64,000 nt of DNA from assembly GCA_033782935.1 (NCBI GenBank), contig JAWQEG010001234.1, positions 2,302,501 through 2,366,500 of the forward strand, given 5' to 3'. The notes beneath the pieces were generated by a model. That model worked only from the letters and a program-made list of their open reading frames with translations, was not told the DNA's origin and ran no database searches. Source of the stretch: Petrolisthes cinctipes. Its lineage: Eukaryota; Arthropoda; Malacostraca; Decapoda; Porcellanidae. A program made the translations under genes and the position numbers. Positions 40,454 through 50,829 of this stretch are shown here, piece by piece (the stretch's first letter is position 1; the number at the start of each line of letters is the position of its first letter).

Positions 40454-42506
40454 ACAGTGCATGGACTGTATATATCAACAGTCATTCATGGGGTTGAGGG
40501 TGTGAGAGTTTCATTTTAGTGCTTGGACTGTAAATATCAACACTTATTCATGGGAAAGGTGGGTGTGTGTGTGTGTGTGTGTGTGTCATTACAGTGCTTG
40601 ACCTGTAAATATCAACAGTCATTAACGGGGTGGCTGATCTGTGCGTGTCATTACAGTGCTTGGACTGTAAATGTTAACAGTCATTCAAAGGGGTGGGTGT
40701 GTGAGTATCATTACAGTGCTTGGACTGTAAATATCAAAAGTCTTTCATAGGGTGGTAGGTGTTTGGGTGCCATTACATTGATTGGACAGTAAATATCAAC
40801 AGTCATTCATGGGGTGTTGGGTGTGTGGGTGTCATTATAGTGCTTAAACTGTAAATATCAAAAGTCATTCATGAAGTGGTAGGTGTGTGGCTCTCATTAC
40901 ATTGCTTGAACTCTAAATATCAACAGTCATTTATGGGTTGGTAGGTGTGTTGGAGTCATTACAGTGCTTGGACTGTAAATATCAACAGTCATTCATGAGA
41001 TGGTAGGTGTGTGGGTGTCATTACAGTGATTGGACTGTAAATATCAACAGTCATTTATGGGGTGGTGGGTGTGTGGGTATCATTACAATGCTTGGATTGT
41101 AAATATCAAAAGTCATTCATGGGATGGTGGGTGTGTGGGGATCATTACAGTGTTTGGACAGTAAATATCAACAGTCATTTATGAGGTGGTGGGTGTGTGG
41201 GTGTTATTACAGTGCTTGGACTGTAAATATCATCAGTCATTCATGGGGTGGTGGGTGTGTGGGTGTCATTACAGTGCTTGGACTGTAGATATCAATAGTC
41301 ATTCATGGGTTGGTGGGTGTGTGGGTATCATTACATTGCTTTGACTGTAAATATTATCAGTCATTCATGGGGAGGTGGGTGTGTGGGTGTCATTACAGTG
41401 CTTGGACTGTAAATATCAACTGTCATTCATGGGGTGGTGGGTATGTGGGTGTCATTAAAGTGCTTGGAATATAAATATCAACAGTCATTCATAAGGTGGT
41501 GGGTATATGGGAGTCTTTACAGTGTTTGGACTGTAAATATCAACAGTCATTTATGGGGTGGTGGGTGTGTGGTTGTCATTACAGAGCTTGGAATGTAAAT
41601 ATCAACAGTTATTCATGGGGTGGTGTTTGTGTGGGTATCATTAAAGTGCTTGAACTTTAAATATCAACAGTCATTCATGGGGTTGTGGATATGTGGGTGT
41701 CATTGTAGTGCTTAGAATGTAAATATCAACAGCCATTCATGGTGTGGTAGGTGTGTGGGTGTCATTACAGTGATTGGACTGTAAATATCAACAGTCATTC
41801 ACGGGATGGTAGGTTTGTGTGTGTCATTACAGTGCTTGACCTGTAAATATCAACAGTTATTAATGGGGTGGTGGGTCTGTGGGTGTCATTACAGTGCTTG
41901 GACTGTAAATATCAAGAGTAATTCATAAGGGGAGGGTTTGTGGGTATCATTACAGTGCTTGGACTGTAAATATCAACAGTAATTCATGGGATGGTAGGTG
42001 TGTTAGTGTCATTACAGGGCTTGGACTGTAAAAATCAACAGTAATTCTTTAGATGGTAGGTGTGTGGGTGTCATTACAGTGATTGGACTGTAAATATCAA
42101 GAGTCATTCGAGGGGTGGTTGGTGTGTGGGTGTCATTACAGTGCTTGGGCTGTAAATATCAACAGTCATCAATTGGTTGGTGAGTGTGTGGGTATCATTA
42201 CAATGCTTGGATTGTAAATATTAACAGTCATTCATGGGGTGGCAGGTGTGTGTTTCATACAGTGCTTGGAGTGTAAATATCAACAGACATTAATGGGGTT
42301 GTGGGTGTGTGGGTATCATTACAATGTTTGGACTGTAAATATTAACAGTCATTCATGAGGTGGTGGGTGTGTGGGTGTTATTACAGTGCTTGGACTGTAA
42401 ATATCAATAGTCATTCATGGGGTGGTGGGTTTGTGGGTGTCATTACAGTGCTTGGAGTGTAAATATCAACAGTCATTCATGAGGTGGTGGGTATGTGGGT
42501 GTCTTT
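40454..42506 (+). repeat. HOR-D copy 2, about 2,053 bp
   Basis: Second copy of 38,345-40,453, lacking one monomer near its end (compare 40,320-40,450 with 42,421-42,506). Very similar by eye. Confidence 0.82.
40563..40586 (+). repeat. (GT)12 microsatellite inside landmark monomer
   Basis: Same position in HOR-D copy 2; the longest run seen. Confidence 0.9.
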
Positions 42507-45085
42507 ACAGTGCTTGGACTGTAAATATCAACAGTCATTTATAGGGTGGTGGGTGTGTGGGTGTGATTACAGTGCTTGGACTGTAAATATCAACAGTTAT
42601 TCATGGGGTGATGTTTGTGTGCGTATCATTACAATGCTTGGACTGTAAATATCAACAGTCATTAATGGGGTGGTGGGTATGTGGGTGTCATTACAGTGCT
42701 TAAAATGTAAATATCAACAGTCATTCATAGGGTGGTGGGTGTGTGGGTGTCATTACAGTGATTGGACTGTAAATATCAACAGTCATTCAAGGGGTGGTCG
42801 ATGTGTGTATGTCATTACAGTGCTTGACCTGTAAATATCAACAGTCATTAATAGGGTGGTGGGTCTGTGGATGTCATTACAGTGCTTGGACTGTAAATGT
42901 CAACAGTCATTCATAAGGAGTATGAGTGTGGGTATCATTACAGTGCTTGGACTGTAAATATCAAAAGTCTTTCATGGGGTGGTAGGTGTGTGGGTGCCAT
43001 TACATTGATTGGACAGTAAATATCTACAGTCATTCATGGGGTGGTGGGTGTGTTGGTGTAATTACAGTGCTTGGACTGTTAATATCAACTGTCATTCATG
43101 AGGTCTTGGGTGTGTGGGTATCATTACATTGCTTGGGCTGTAACTATCAACAGTCATTCATGGGGTGGTGGGTGTCATTACAGTGCATGAACTGTAAAAA
43201 TGGACAGTCATTTATGGGTTGCTGGTTGTGTTAGCATCATTACACTGCTTGGACCATAAATATCAACAGTCATTTATAAATTGGTGGGTGTGTGGGTGTC
43301 ATTACGGTGCATGGACTGTAAATATCAACAGTAATTCATGGGATGGTAGGTGTGTGGGTATCATTACATTGCTTTGACTGTAAATATCATCAGTCATTCA
43401 TGGGGTGGAGGGTGTGAAGGTTTCATTTCATTGCTTAGACTGTAAATATCAACAGTCATTCATGGGGTAGTGGGTGTTTGAGTATCATTACAATGCTTGA
43501 ATTGTAAATATCCAAAGTCATTCATGGGGTGGTTGGTGTGTGGGTGTCATTACAGGGCTTGGACTATAATTATAAACAGTCATTTATGGGAAAGGTGGGT
43601 GTGTGTGTGTCATTACAGTGCTTGACCTGTAAATATCAACAGTTATTATGGGGTGGTTGGTCTGTGGGTGTCATTACAGTGCTTGGACTGTAAATGTCAA
43701 CAGTCATTCATAAGGGGTGAGTGTGTGGGTATCTTTACAGTGCTTGGACTGTAAATATCAACAGACATTCATGGGATGGTAGGTGTGTTGGTGTCATTAC
43801 AGTGTTTGGACTGTAAATATCAACAGTAATTAATGGGATGATAGGTGTGTTGGTGTCATTACTGTGATTGGATTGTAAATATCAAGAGTCATTCAAGGTG
43901 TGGTTGGTGTGTGGGTGTCATTACAGGGTTTGGACTGTAAATATCAACAGTCATTCATGGGGAGGTGGGTGTGTTGGAGTAATTACAGTGCTTGTACTGT
44001 AAATATCAAGAGTCATTCAAGGTGTGGTTGGTGTGTGGGTGTCATTACATGGTTTGGACTGTAAATATCAACAGTCATTCATTGGGTGGTGGGTGTGTTG
44101 GAGTAATTACAGTGCTTGGACTGTATATATCAACTGTCATTCATTGGGGTGGTGGGTGTGTGGGTGTCATTACAGTGCTTGGGCTGTAAATATCAACAGT
44201 CATTAATGGGGTGGTGGGTGTGTTGGTATCATTACAATGCTTGGATTGTAAATATCAACGGTAATTTATGGGTTGGCGGGTGTGTTTGTTTCATACAGTG
44301 CTTGGAGTGTAAATATCAACAGTCATTCATGGGGTTGTGGGTGAGTGGGTGTCATTACAGTGTTTGGACTGTAAATATCAACAGTCATTCATGAGGTGGT
44401 GAGTGTGTGGGTGTTATTACAGTGCTTGGACTGTAAATTTCAACAGTCATTCATGGGGTGGTGGGTGTGTGGGTATCATTACATTGCTTTGACTGTAAAT
44501 ATCATCAGTCGTTCATGAGGTGGTGGGTCTGTGGGTGTCATTACAGTGCTTGGACTGTAAATATCAACTGTCATTTATGGGGTGGTGGGTGTGTGTGTCA
44601 TTACAGTGCTTGGACTGTAAATATCAACAGTTATTAATGGGGTGGTGTTTGTGTGGGTATCATTACAGTGCTTGGACTGTAAATATCAACAGTCATTCAT
44701 GGGGTGGTGGGTATGTGGGTGTCATTACAGTGCTTAAAATGTAAATATCAACAGTCATTTATGGGGTGGTATGTGTGTGGGTGTCATTACAGTGATTAGA
44801 CTGAAAATATCAACAGTCATTTAAGGGGTGGTAGGTGTGTGTGTGTCATTACAGTGCTTGACCTGTAAATATTAACAGTCATTAATAGGGTGGTGGGTCT
44901 GTGGGTGTCATTACAGTGCTTGGACAGTAAAAGTCAACAGTCATTCATAAGGGGTATGTGTGTGGGTGTCATTACAGTGCTTGGACTGTAAATATCAAAA
45001 GTCTTATATGGGGTGGTAGGTGTGTTGGTATCATTACAGTGTTTGGACTATAATTATAAACAGTCATTCATGTGAAAGGTGTGTA
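42507..45085 (+). repeat. Satellite flank up to the Penelope junction
   Basis: Ordinary monomers related to HOR-C and HOR-D. A landmark monomer (GGGAAAGGTGGG with a short TG run) lies at about 43,587. The last monomer before the PLE is another landmark-type monomer (ATAATTATAAAC core, then GTGAAAGGTG). The monomers just upstream of it (AAAAGTCTTATATGG) do not precede landmark monomers elsewhere, which suggests loss of monomers next to the junction. Confidence 0.75.
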
Positions 45086-46238
45086 GTTGTTATTCACAAT
45101 GACGTGAAGAGCATCATGCTAAGAAAAACCCACTTTTTATAGACAAAAAGTATTTAATATGGACTTTTCGGAGGCAACTACCTCCCTCTTCAGCAGTACA
45201 GAGTTGAATGAAACATGAAAGGAAAATAAGTAGCTGACAGGGGGAGGGAGGGACAAGGTGTGTTCTGATGACAGACATACCACACATCACCTCACCTCAC
45301 CCAACCGACCTGACCTGGCCATTCCTCAGGGATCCGACCCCACATCTGGGAGGGATTTGACCACTAGTGCTCTCATTAATGGATCTAGTTTGAACATACC
45401 TTCATTTAAGTTAAAAATTTTATAGTGCTATATACATCCTGACTAAATATTCTACGATTCTTGAAATTGTTGCACTTAATTATCATTTTACCAGAATTCC
45501 AATCAATACAGTGGTTGTTGTCATATGCATGGACAAAGAGTGCATTATTTGGGTTACAATTCGTCATATCTCGTTTATGTTCTTTCTTTCTAACATCTAA
45601 AGATCTCCCAGTTTTACCTATATAAACTAAGTCACAGTCTTTGCAAGGAATTTTGTATACTCCTGCTTGGGGCTGAACAGTGGCATTATTTCTTACAAGA
45701 GTAGTTTTGATACTAGAAGTATATTTGAAGGCTAAGTTTACATCAAGTTCTCTGCTAACTGACTGAATTTTTTCCAGACTTTTTACATAAGGAAGACATA
45801 AATAAGGTTTCTTTTCTGACTGACATTTAGGAACATAGAAGGTTTTCCTAGCCTTATAATAAGCTTTTCTTATAAACCAATCAGGATATTTCAAGTTACG
45901 GAATATAATCCAAATTTTGTTGTTTTCTACCTCTAAATTTTGGGGGCTACAAATTCTTAATGCTCTGAGAAACAAGGTAGATATGACAGACATTTTGATA
46001 AGAGATAAGAGAAAAAATGAATGTACATATCTCAATGAGTGGGTTTCCTATAGACAGTGTAAGTAGGGAAGTCATTAATTTTAGTAATCAAAACATCAAG
46101 GAAGGGTAGGGACCCATCAATTTCCCATTCAATTTTGAAATTGATAGATGGAACCAAGTCATTTAATTTGCAAAAGAAATCTTCAAAATTATTGAGACTG
46201 TTGGGCCAAAAGGAGAAAATGTCATCTACATACCTATG
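45063..46238 (+). repeat. Left arm of interrupted palindrome
   Basis: The reverse complement of this segment matches 47,024 to about 48,180. The match starts in the satellite (ATAATTATAAACAG core and AAAGGTGTGTAG), runs through the PLE 3' end and GIY-YIG region, and stops at 46,238, where the reverse strand reads CATAGGTATGTAG. In the 190 bp of PLE 3' region that I compared base by base, about three differences were seen. Indels occur elsewhere in the arm. Confidence 0.9.
45086..45405 (-). other. Penelope 3' untranslated region, left copy
   Basis: Non-coding tail after the broken ORF, about 98 percent identical by eye to the inverse of 47,921-48,160 where compared. It contains a small hairpin (GGAGG-CAACTA-CCTCC near 45,170) and short CCTCA repeats near 45,285-45,300. 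No hammerhead core could be built in the sense strand. Confidence 0.7.
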
Positions 46239-47023
46239 CCATATTAGATTTGGGGGTGCAATGTTTGATAATAACTCAGTTTCAAAAAAATCCATATACA
46301 AATTACTAAGGATGGGGGATAATGGCGACCCCATAGCATTGCCAAATCGCTGAATGAAGAATTTATCATTAAAAGAAAAAGCATTGGATGAAACACAAAG
46401 TTTAATTAATTCAAGGAAGGAAGATATTGCCATACCCTAATCTAAATCATAGTCTGGCATTTTCCTACTTAGAAATTATAATACATCGTTAAGTGGCACT
46501 TTAGTGAAGAGTGAATCTACATCAAAACTTACCATTTTTCCATTAGTTAGGTTTAGAGACTTAATTTTATCAATAAAATTTGAGGAATTTTTAATATGTG
46601 AACTTGAGATGCATCCCACTAATGGTGATAATTTATTGGCTAAGAATTTTGATAATTTGTAGCTAAATGATCCACAGTACGAAACAATGGGGCGAAGAGG
46701 AACACCATTCTTATGTGTTTTGGGTAGACCATATATGTGTGGAAGTTTAGGGTTGACTTGCATGAACCATTTGGCATCGATGTTGGGCACATTATTGAGT
46801 AGTTCTTTCACAGTACGGTTGAACTGGGTGGACAGACTCTTTAAGGGAGAAGGTCTCAACTTTTCATAAGTGGTGACGTCATTTAATAGATTTAACATCT
46901 TTTCTTCGTAGTTAACTTTATCAAGTATCACAACTGAGTTGCTCCTGTCAGCTTTAGTTATGAAAATGGAGTTGTTTTTTCTTAAATTCTCCACAGCCAA
47001 GCGAAACCGCCTAGGAATGGAAT
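45406..47023 (-). pseudogene. Penelope-like RT/GIY-YIG polyprotein, broken (left copy)
   Basis: In life this protein would copy element RNA and nick the target DNA. Visible parts in order are: the PLE N-terminal motif ITKADRSNSVVILDK (about 46,960-46,910); PKLPHIYGLPKTHK and LRPIVS; RT motif A (VSFDVDSLFTKVPL, near 46,500); motif B (GNAMGSPLSPILSNLYMDFFE); motif C HRYVDDIF (near 46,230); FLDVLI and YRKPTH; then GIY-YIG (GVYKI, VYIGKTGRS, R and EH) and NHCIDW. Damage includes in-frame TAA at 46,473-46,475, TAG at 46,437-46,439 and TGA at 46,032-46,034 (right copy has TGT there), a frameshift near 46,000 shared with the right copy, and a private 1-nt loss near 45,440 that removes the normal C-terminus. 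The upstream start is not in the window. No function is expected. Confidence 0.9.
46239..47023. repeat. Single-copy spacer of the palindrome
   Basis: These 785 bp are the N-terminal part of the PLE reverse transcriptase, present only in the minus-strand fragment. The + strand switches from this segment to the inverted arm at 47,023/47,024. Confidence 0.85.
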
Positions 47024-47920
47024 CATAGGTATGTAGATGACATTTTTTCTTTTTGGCCCAGCAGTCTCAATAATTTTGAAGATTTCTTTTGCAAATTAAA
47101 TGACTTGGTTCCATCAATCAATTACAAAATTGAATGGGAAATTGATGGGTCCCTACCCTTCCTTGATGTTTTGGTTACTAAAATTAATGACTTCCCAACT
47201 TTCACTGTCTATAGGAAACCCACTCATTGTGATATGTACATTCATTTTTTCTCTTATCTCTTATCAAAATGTCTGTCATATCTACCTTGTTTCTCAGAGC
47301 ATTAAGAATTTGTAGCCCCCAAAATTTAGAGGTAGAAAACAACAAAATTTGGATTATATTCCGTAACTTGAAATATCCTGATTGGTTTATAAGAAAAGCT
47401 TATTATAAGGCTAGGAAAACCTTCTATGTTCCTAAATGTCAGTCAGAAAAGAAACCTTATCTATGTCTTCCTTATGTAAAAAGTCTGGAAAAAATTCAGT
47501 CATGTAAACATAGCCTTCTAATATACTTCTAGTATCAAAACTACTCTTGTAAGAAATAATGCCACTGTTCAGCCCCAAGCAGGAGTATACAAAATTCCTT
47601 GCAAAGACTGTGACTTAGTTTACATAGGTGAAACTGGGAGATCTTTAGATGTTAGAATGAAAGAACAAAAACGAGATATGACGAATTGTAACCCAAATAA
47701 TGCTAACTTTGTCCATGCATATGACAACAACCACTGTATTGATTGGAATTCTGGTAAAATGATAATTAAGTGCAACAATTTCAAGAAACGTAGAATATTA
47801 GAATCAGTATGTATACAGTACTATAAAAATTTTAACTTAAACGAAGGTATGTTCAAACTAGATCCATTAATGAGAGCACTAGTGGTCAAATCCCTCCCAG
47901 ATGTGGGGTCGGATCCCTGA
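47024..47920 (+). pseudogene. Penelope-like RT C-terminus/GIY-YIG, broken (right copy)
   Basis: Starts directly with H-R-YVDD-IF (47,024-47,047), the RT catalytic motif C, and continues FLDVLV, YRKPTHCD. It changes frame near 47,260 by the same shift as the left copy. A 17-bp deletion near 47,500 then moves the frame again. The GIY-YIG part follows (GVYKI, VYIGETGRS, NHCIDW). It keeps the canonical C-terminal RRILES and NFNLNEG segments that the left copy has lost by frameshift, ending with TGA at 47,918-47,920. A glutamate replaces lysine after VYIG relative to the left copy. No start codon of its own; not functional. Confidence 0.88.
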
Positions 47921-48160
47921 GGAATGGCCAGGTCGGGTCGGTTGGGTGAGGTGAGGTGAGGTGTGGTATGTCTGTCATCAGAACACACCTTGTCCCTCCC
48001 TCCCCCTGTCAGCTACTTATTTTCCTTTCATGTTTCATTCAACTCTGTACTGCTGAAGAGGGAGGTAGTTGCCTCCGAAAAGTCCATATTAAATACTTTT
48101 TGTCTATAAAAAGTGGGTTTTTCTTAGCATGCTGCTCTTCACGTCATTGTGAAGTACCAC
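47921..48160 (+). other. Penelope 3' untranslated region, right copy
   Basis: Mirror image of 45,086-45,405, with GGTGAGGTGAGGTG short repeats near 47,947 and the GGAGG/CCTCC hairpin near 48,060. It ends in CTTCACGTCATTGTGAAG next to the satellite. Confidence 0.7.
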
Positions 48161-49349
48161 TACACACCTTTCCCATGAATGACTGTTTATAATTATAGTC
48201 CAAGCACTGTAATGACACCCACACACCCACCACCCAATGAATGACTGTTGATATTTACAATCCAAGCATTGTAATGATACCCACACATCCACCACCCCAT
48301 GAATGATTGTTGATATTTACAGTCCAAGCACTGAAATGAAACCCTCACACCCTCCACCCCAAGAATGACTGTTGATATATACAGTCCATGCACAGTAATC
48401 ACACCCACCTAACTATAAATTACTGTTGATATTTACAGTCCAAGCACTGTAATGATGCTAACACATCCACCAACCCATGAATGACTGTCCATATTTACAG
48501 TCCATGCACTGTAATGACACCCACACACCCACCACCCCATGAATGACTGTTGATAGTTATAGCCCAAGCAATGTAATGATACCCACACACCTACCACCCC
48601 ATGAATGACTTTTGATATTTACAGTCCAAGCACTGTAATGATACCCACACACATACCCCTTATGAATGACTGTTGACTTTTACTGTCCAAGCACTGTAAT
48701 AACACCCACAGACCCACCACCCCATTAATGACTGTTGATGTTTAGAGGTCAAGCACTGTAATGACACCCACACACCTACCACCCCATAAATGACTGTTGA
48801 TATTTACATTTTAAGCACTGTAATGACACCCACATACCCACCACCCCATGAATGACTGTTGATATTTACAGTCCAAGCACTGTAATGATATCCACACAAA
48901 CACCACCCCATGAATAACTGTTGATGTTTACAGCCCAAGCACTGTAATGACACTCACACACCCACCACCCCATAAATGACAGTTGATATTTACAGGTCAA
49001 GCACTGTAATGACACACACACACCTACCACCCCTTGAATGACTGTTGATATTTACAGTCCAATCACTCTAATGACACCCACACACCTACCACCCTATAAA
49101 TAACTGTTGATATTTACATTTTAAGCACTGTAATGACACCCACATACCCACCACCCCATGAATGACTGTTGATATTTACAGTCCAAGCACTGTAATGATA
49201 CCCACACAAACACCACCCCATGAATAACTGTTGATATTTAGAGGTCAAGCACTGTAATGACACTCACACACCACCCACCCCATAAATGACAGTTTATATT
49301 TAAAGTCCAAGCAATGTAATGACACCACCACACCCACCACCCCATGAAT

Positions 49350-50128
49350 GACTGTTGATATTTACACTCCAATAACTGTAATGACACCCACACACCAGCC
49401 ACCCCATGAATGACTGTTGATATTTAAAATCCAAGCATTGTAATGATACCCACACACCCACCACCCCATGAATGACTGTTGATATTTACAGTCCAAGAAC
49501 TGAAATGACACCCTCACACCCTCCACCCCATGAATGACTGTTGATATTTACAATCCATGCACCGTAATGACAGCCACACACCCACAAAACTCTAAATGAC
49601 TGTTGATATTTACAGTCCAAGCACTGTAATGATGTTAACACATCCACCAACCCATAAATGACTGTCCATATTTACAGTCCATGCACTTTAATGACACCCA
49701 CACTCCCACCACCCCATGAATGACTGTTGATATTTACAGCCCAAGCACTGTAATGACACCAACACACCCACCACCCCAATAAATGACAGTTGATATTTAC
49801 AGTCCAAGATCTGTAATTACCCCAACACACCCACCACACTATGAATGACTGTTGATATTTACAGTCCAAACACTATAATGACACCCACACACCAACCACC
49901 ACTTGAATGACTCTTGATATTTACAGTCCAATCACTGTAATGACACCCACACACCCACCATCCCATGAATGACTGTTGATATTTACAGTTTAAGCACTGT
50001 AAGGACACCAACAAACCTACCAACCCATGAATGACTGTTGATATTTACAGTCCAAGCACTATAAGGACACCTCACACCCTCCACCCCATGAATGACTGTT
50101 GATATTTACTGTCCAATCAATGTAATGG
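49350..50128 (-). repeat. HOR in inverted array, copy 1
   Basis: Aligns with 50,830-51,668. CCGTAATGACAGCC is at 49,562 and 51,039 (offset 1,477), and TGTCCAATCAATG is at 50,110 and 51,650 (offset 1,540). One monomer differs in number between copies. Confidence 0.75.
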
Positions 50129-50829
50129 CACCCACACACCTACCACCCCATGAAAGACTTTTGATATTTACAGTCCAAGCAATGTAATGACACCCACACA
50201 CACACCAACTTATGAATGACTGTTGATATTTACAGTTCAAGCACTGCAATGACACCCACATACCCACCAACATATGAATGACTGTTGATATTTACAGTCC
50301 AAACACTGTAATGACACCCACCACTCCATGAATGACTGTAAATTTACAGTTCAAGCACTGTAATGACACCCACAGATCCACCACCCAATTAATGACTGTT
50401 GATATTTACAGGTCAAGCACTGTAATGACACACACACCCATCTTTCCCATGAATGACAGTTAATAATTATAGTCCAAGCACTGTAATGACACCAACACAC
50501 CCATCACCCCATGAATGACTGTTGATATTTACAGTCCAAGCACTGTAATGACACCCACACACCTACCACCCCATGAATGACTATTGATAATTACAGTCCA
50601 AGAACTGTAATGACACCCACATACCCACCATCTAATGAATGACAGTTGATATTTACAGTCCAAGCACTGTAATGACACCCACACACCCACCACCCCATGA
50701 ATGACTGTTGATATTTACAGTCCAAACACTGTAATAACACCCGCACACCCACCACCTCCTGAATGACTGTTGATATTTACAGTACAAACACTGTAATGAC
50801 ACCCACACACCCACCACCCTATGAATGAC

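Larger units (their letters stand above)
1..45085 (+). repeat. 62-bp satellite array, G/T-rich strand on top
   Basis: Continuous tandem array of a 62-bp monomer, about 725 copies. The period is read directly: the GGACTG landmark falls at 481 and again at 543. Each monomer has three parts: an A/T core (GACTGTAAATATCAACAGTC), a G/T tract (GGGGTGGTGGGTGTGTGGG), and a linker TGTCATTACAGTGCTT. Monomers differ from each other by roughly 5-20 percent, whereas HOR copies are much closer. No gene lies inside. Open frames up to 134 codons occur but are by-products of the repeat. Position in the chromosome (pericentromere, subtelomere or interstitial heterochromatin) cannot be decided from sequence. Confidence 0.97.
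45086..47023 (-). mobile_element. Penelope-like element fragment, 5'-truncated, minus strand
   Basis: Retroelement with a Penelope-type reverse transcriptase and C-terminal GIY-YIG endonuclease, read right to left. Coding remains span 47,023-45,406. A 3' untranslated tail of about 320 bp follows and ends with the short dyad CTTCAC-AATGAC-GTGAAG imperfectly kept next to the satellite. The 5' part of the element (start of the ORF and the upstream region) is missing. The 3' end lies outward against the satellite. No target-site duplication can be assigned because the other end is the palindrome junction. Confidence 0.92.
47024..48160 (+). mobile_element. Penelope-like element fragment, plus strand (inverted partner)
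   Basis: Covers the element from the RT YVDD motif to the 3' end, in the opposite orientation to 45,086-47,023. The two 5' edges abut head to head and the 3' ends point outward. It is the palindrome arm rather than an independent insertion, because the satellite flank beyond 48,160 is also inverted and carries the same landmark monomer variant. Confidence 0.88.
47024..48180 (-). repeat. Right arm of interrupted palindrome
   Basis: Inverted copy of 45,063-46,238. It begins with the codons just before the YVDD motif and ends in a landmark-type satellite monomer in minus orientation (CTACACACCTTTCCCATGAA). It lacks 17 bp present in the left arm, near 47,500. Confidence 0.9.

Noticed and set aside
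1..45085. Splice-acceptor-like TGTCATTACAG in every monomer
   Set aside because: There is no open frame, donor partner or transcript evidence; it is a chance feature of a pyrimidine-poor repeat.
45250..45275. CTGATGA, a possible hammerhead ribozyme core, in the Penelope tail
   Set aside because: It lies on the antisense strand of the element, and no GAAA plus pairing stems were found nearby.
47024..48160. Second, independent Penelope insertion next to the first
   Set aside because: It would not account for inversion of the flanking satellite, nor for the shared frameshift and matching satellite junction. Inverted duplication is simpler.
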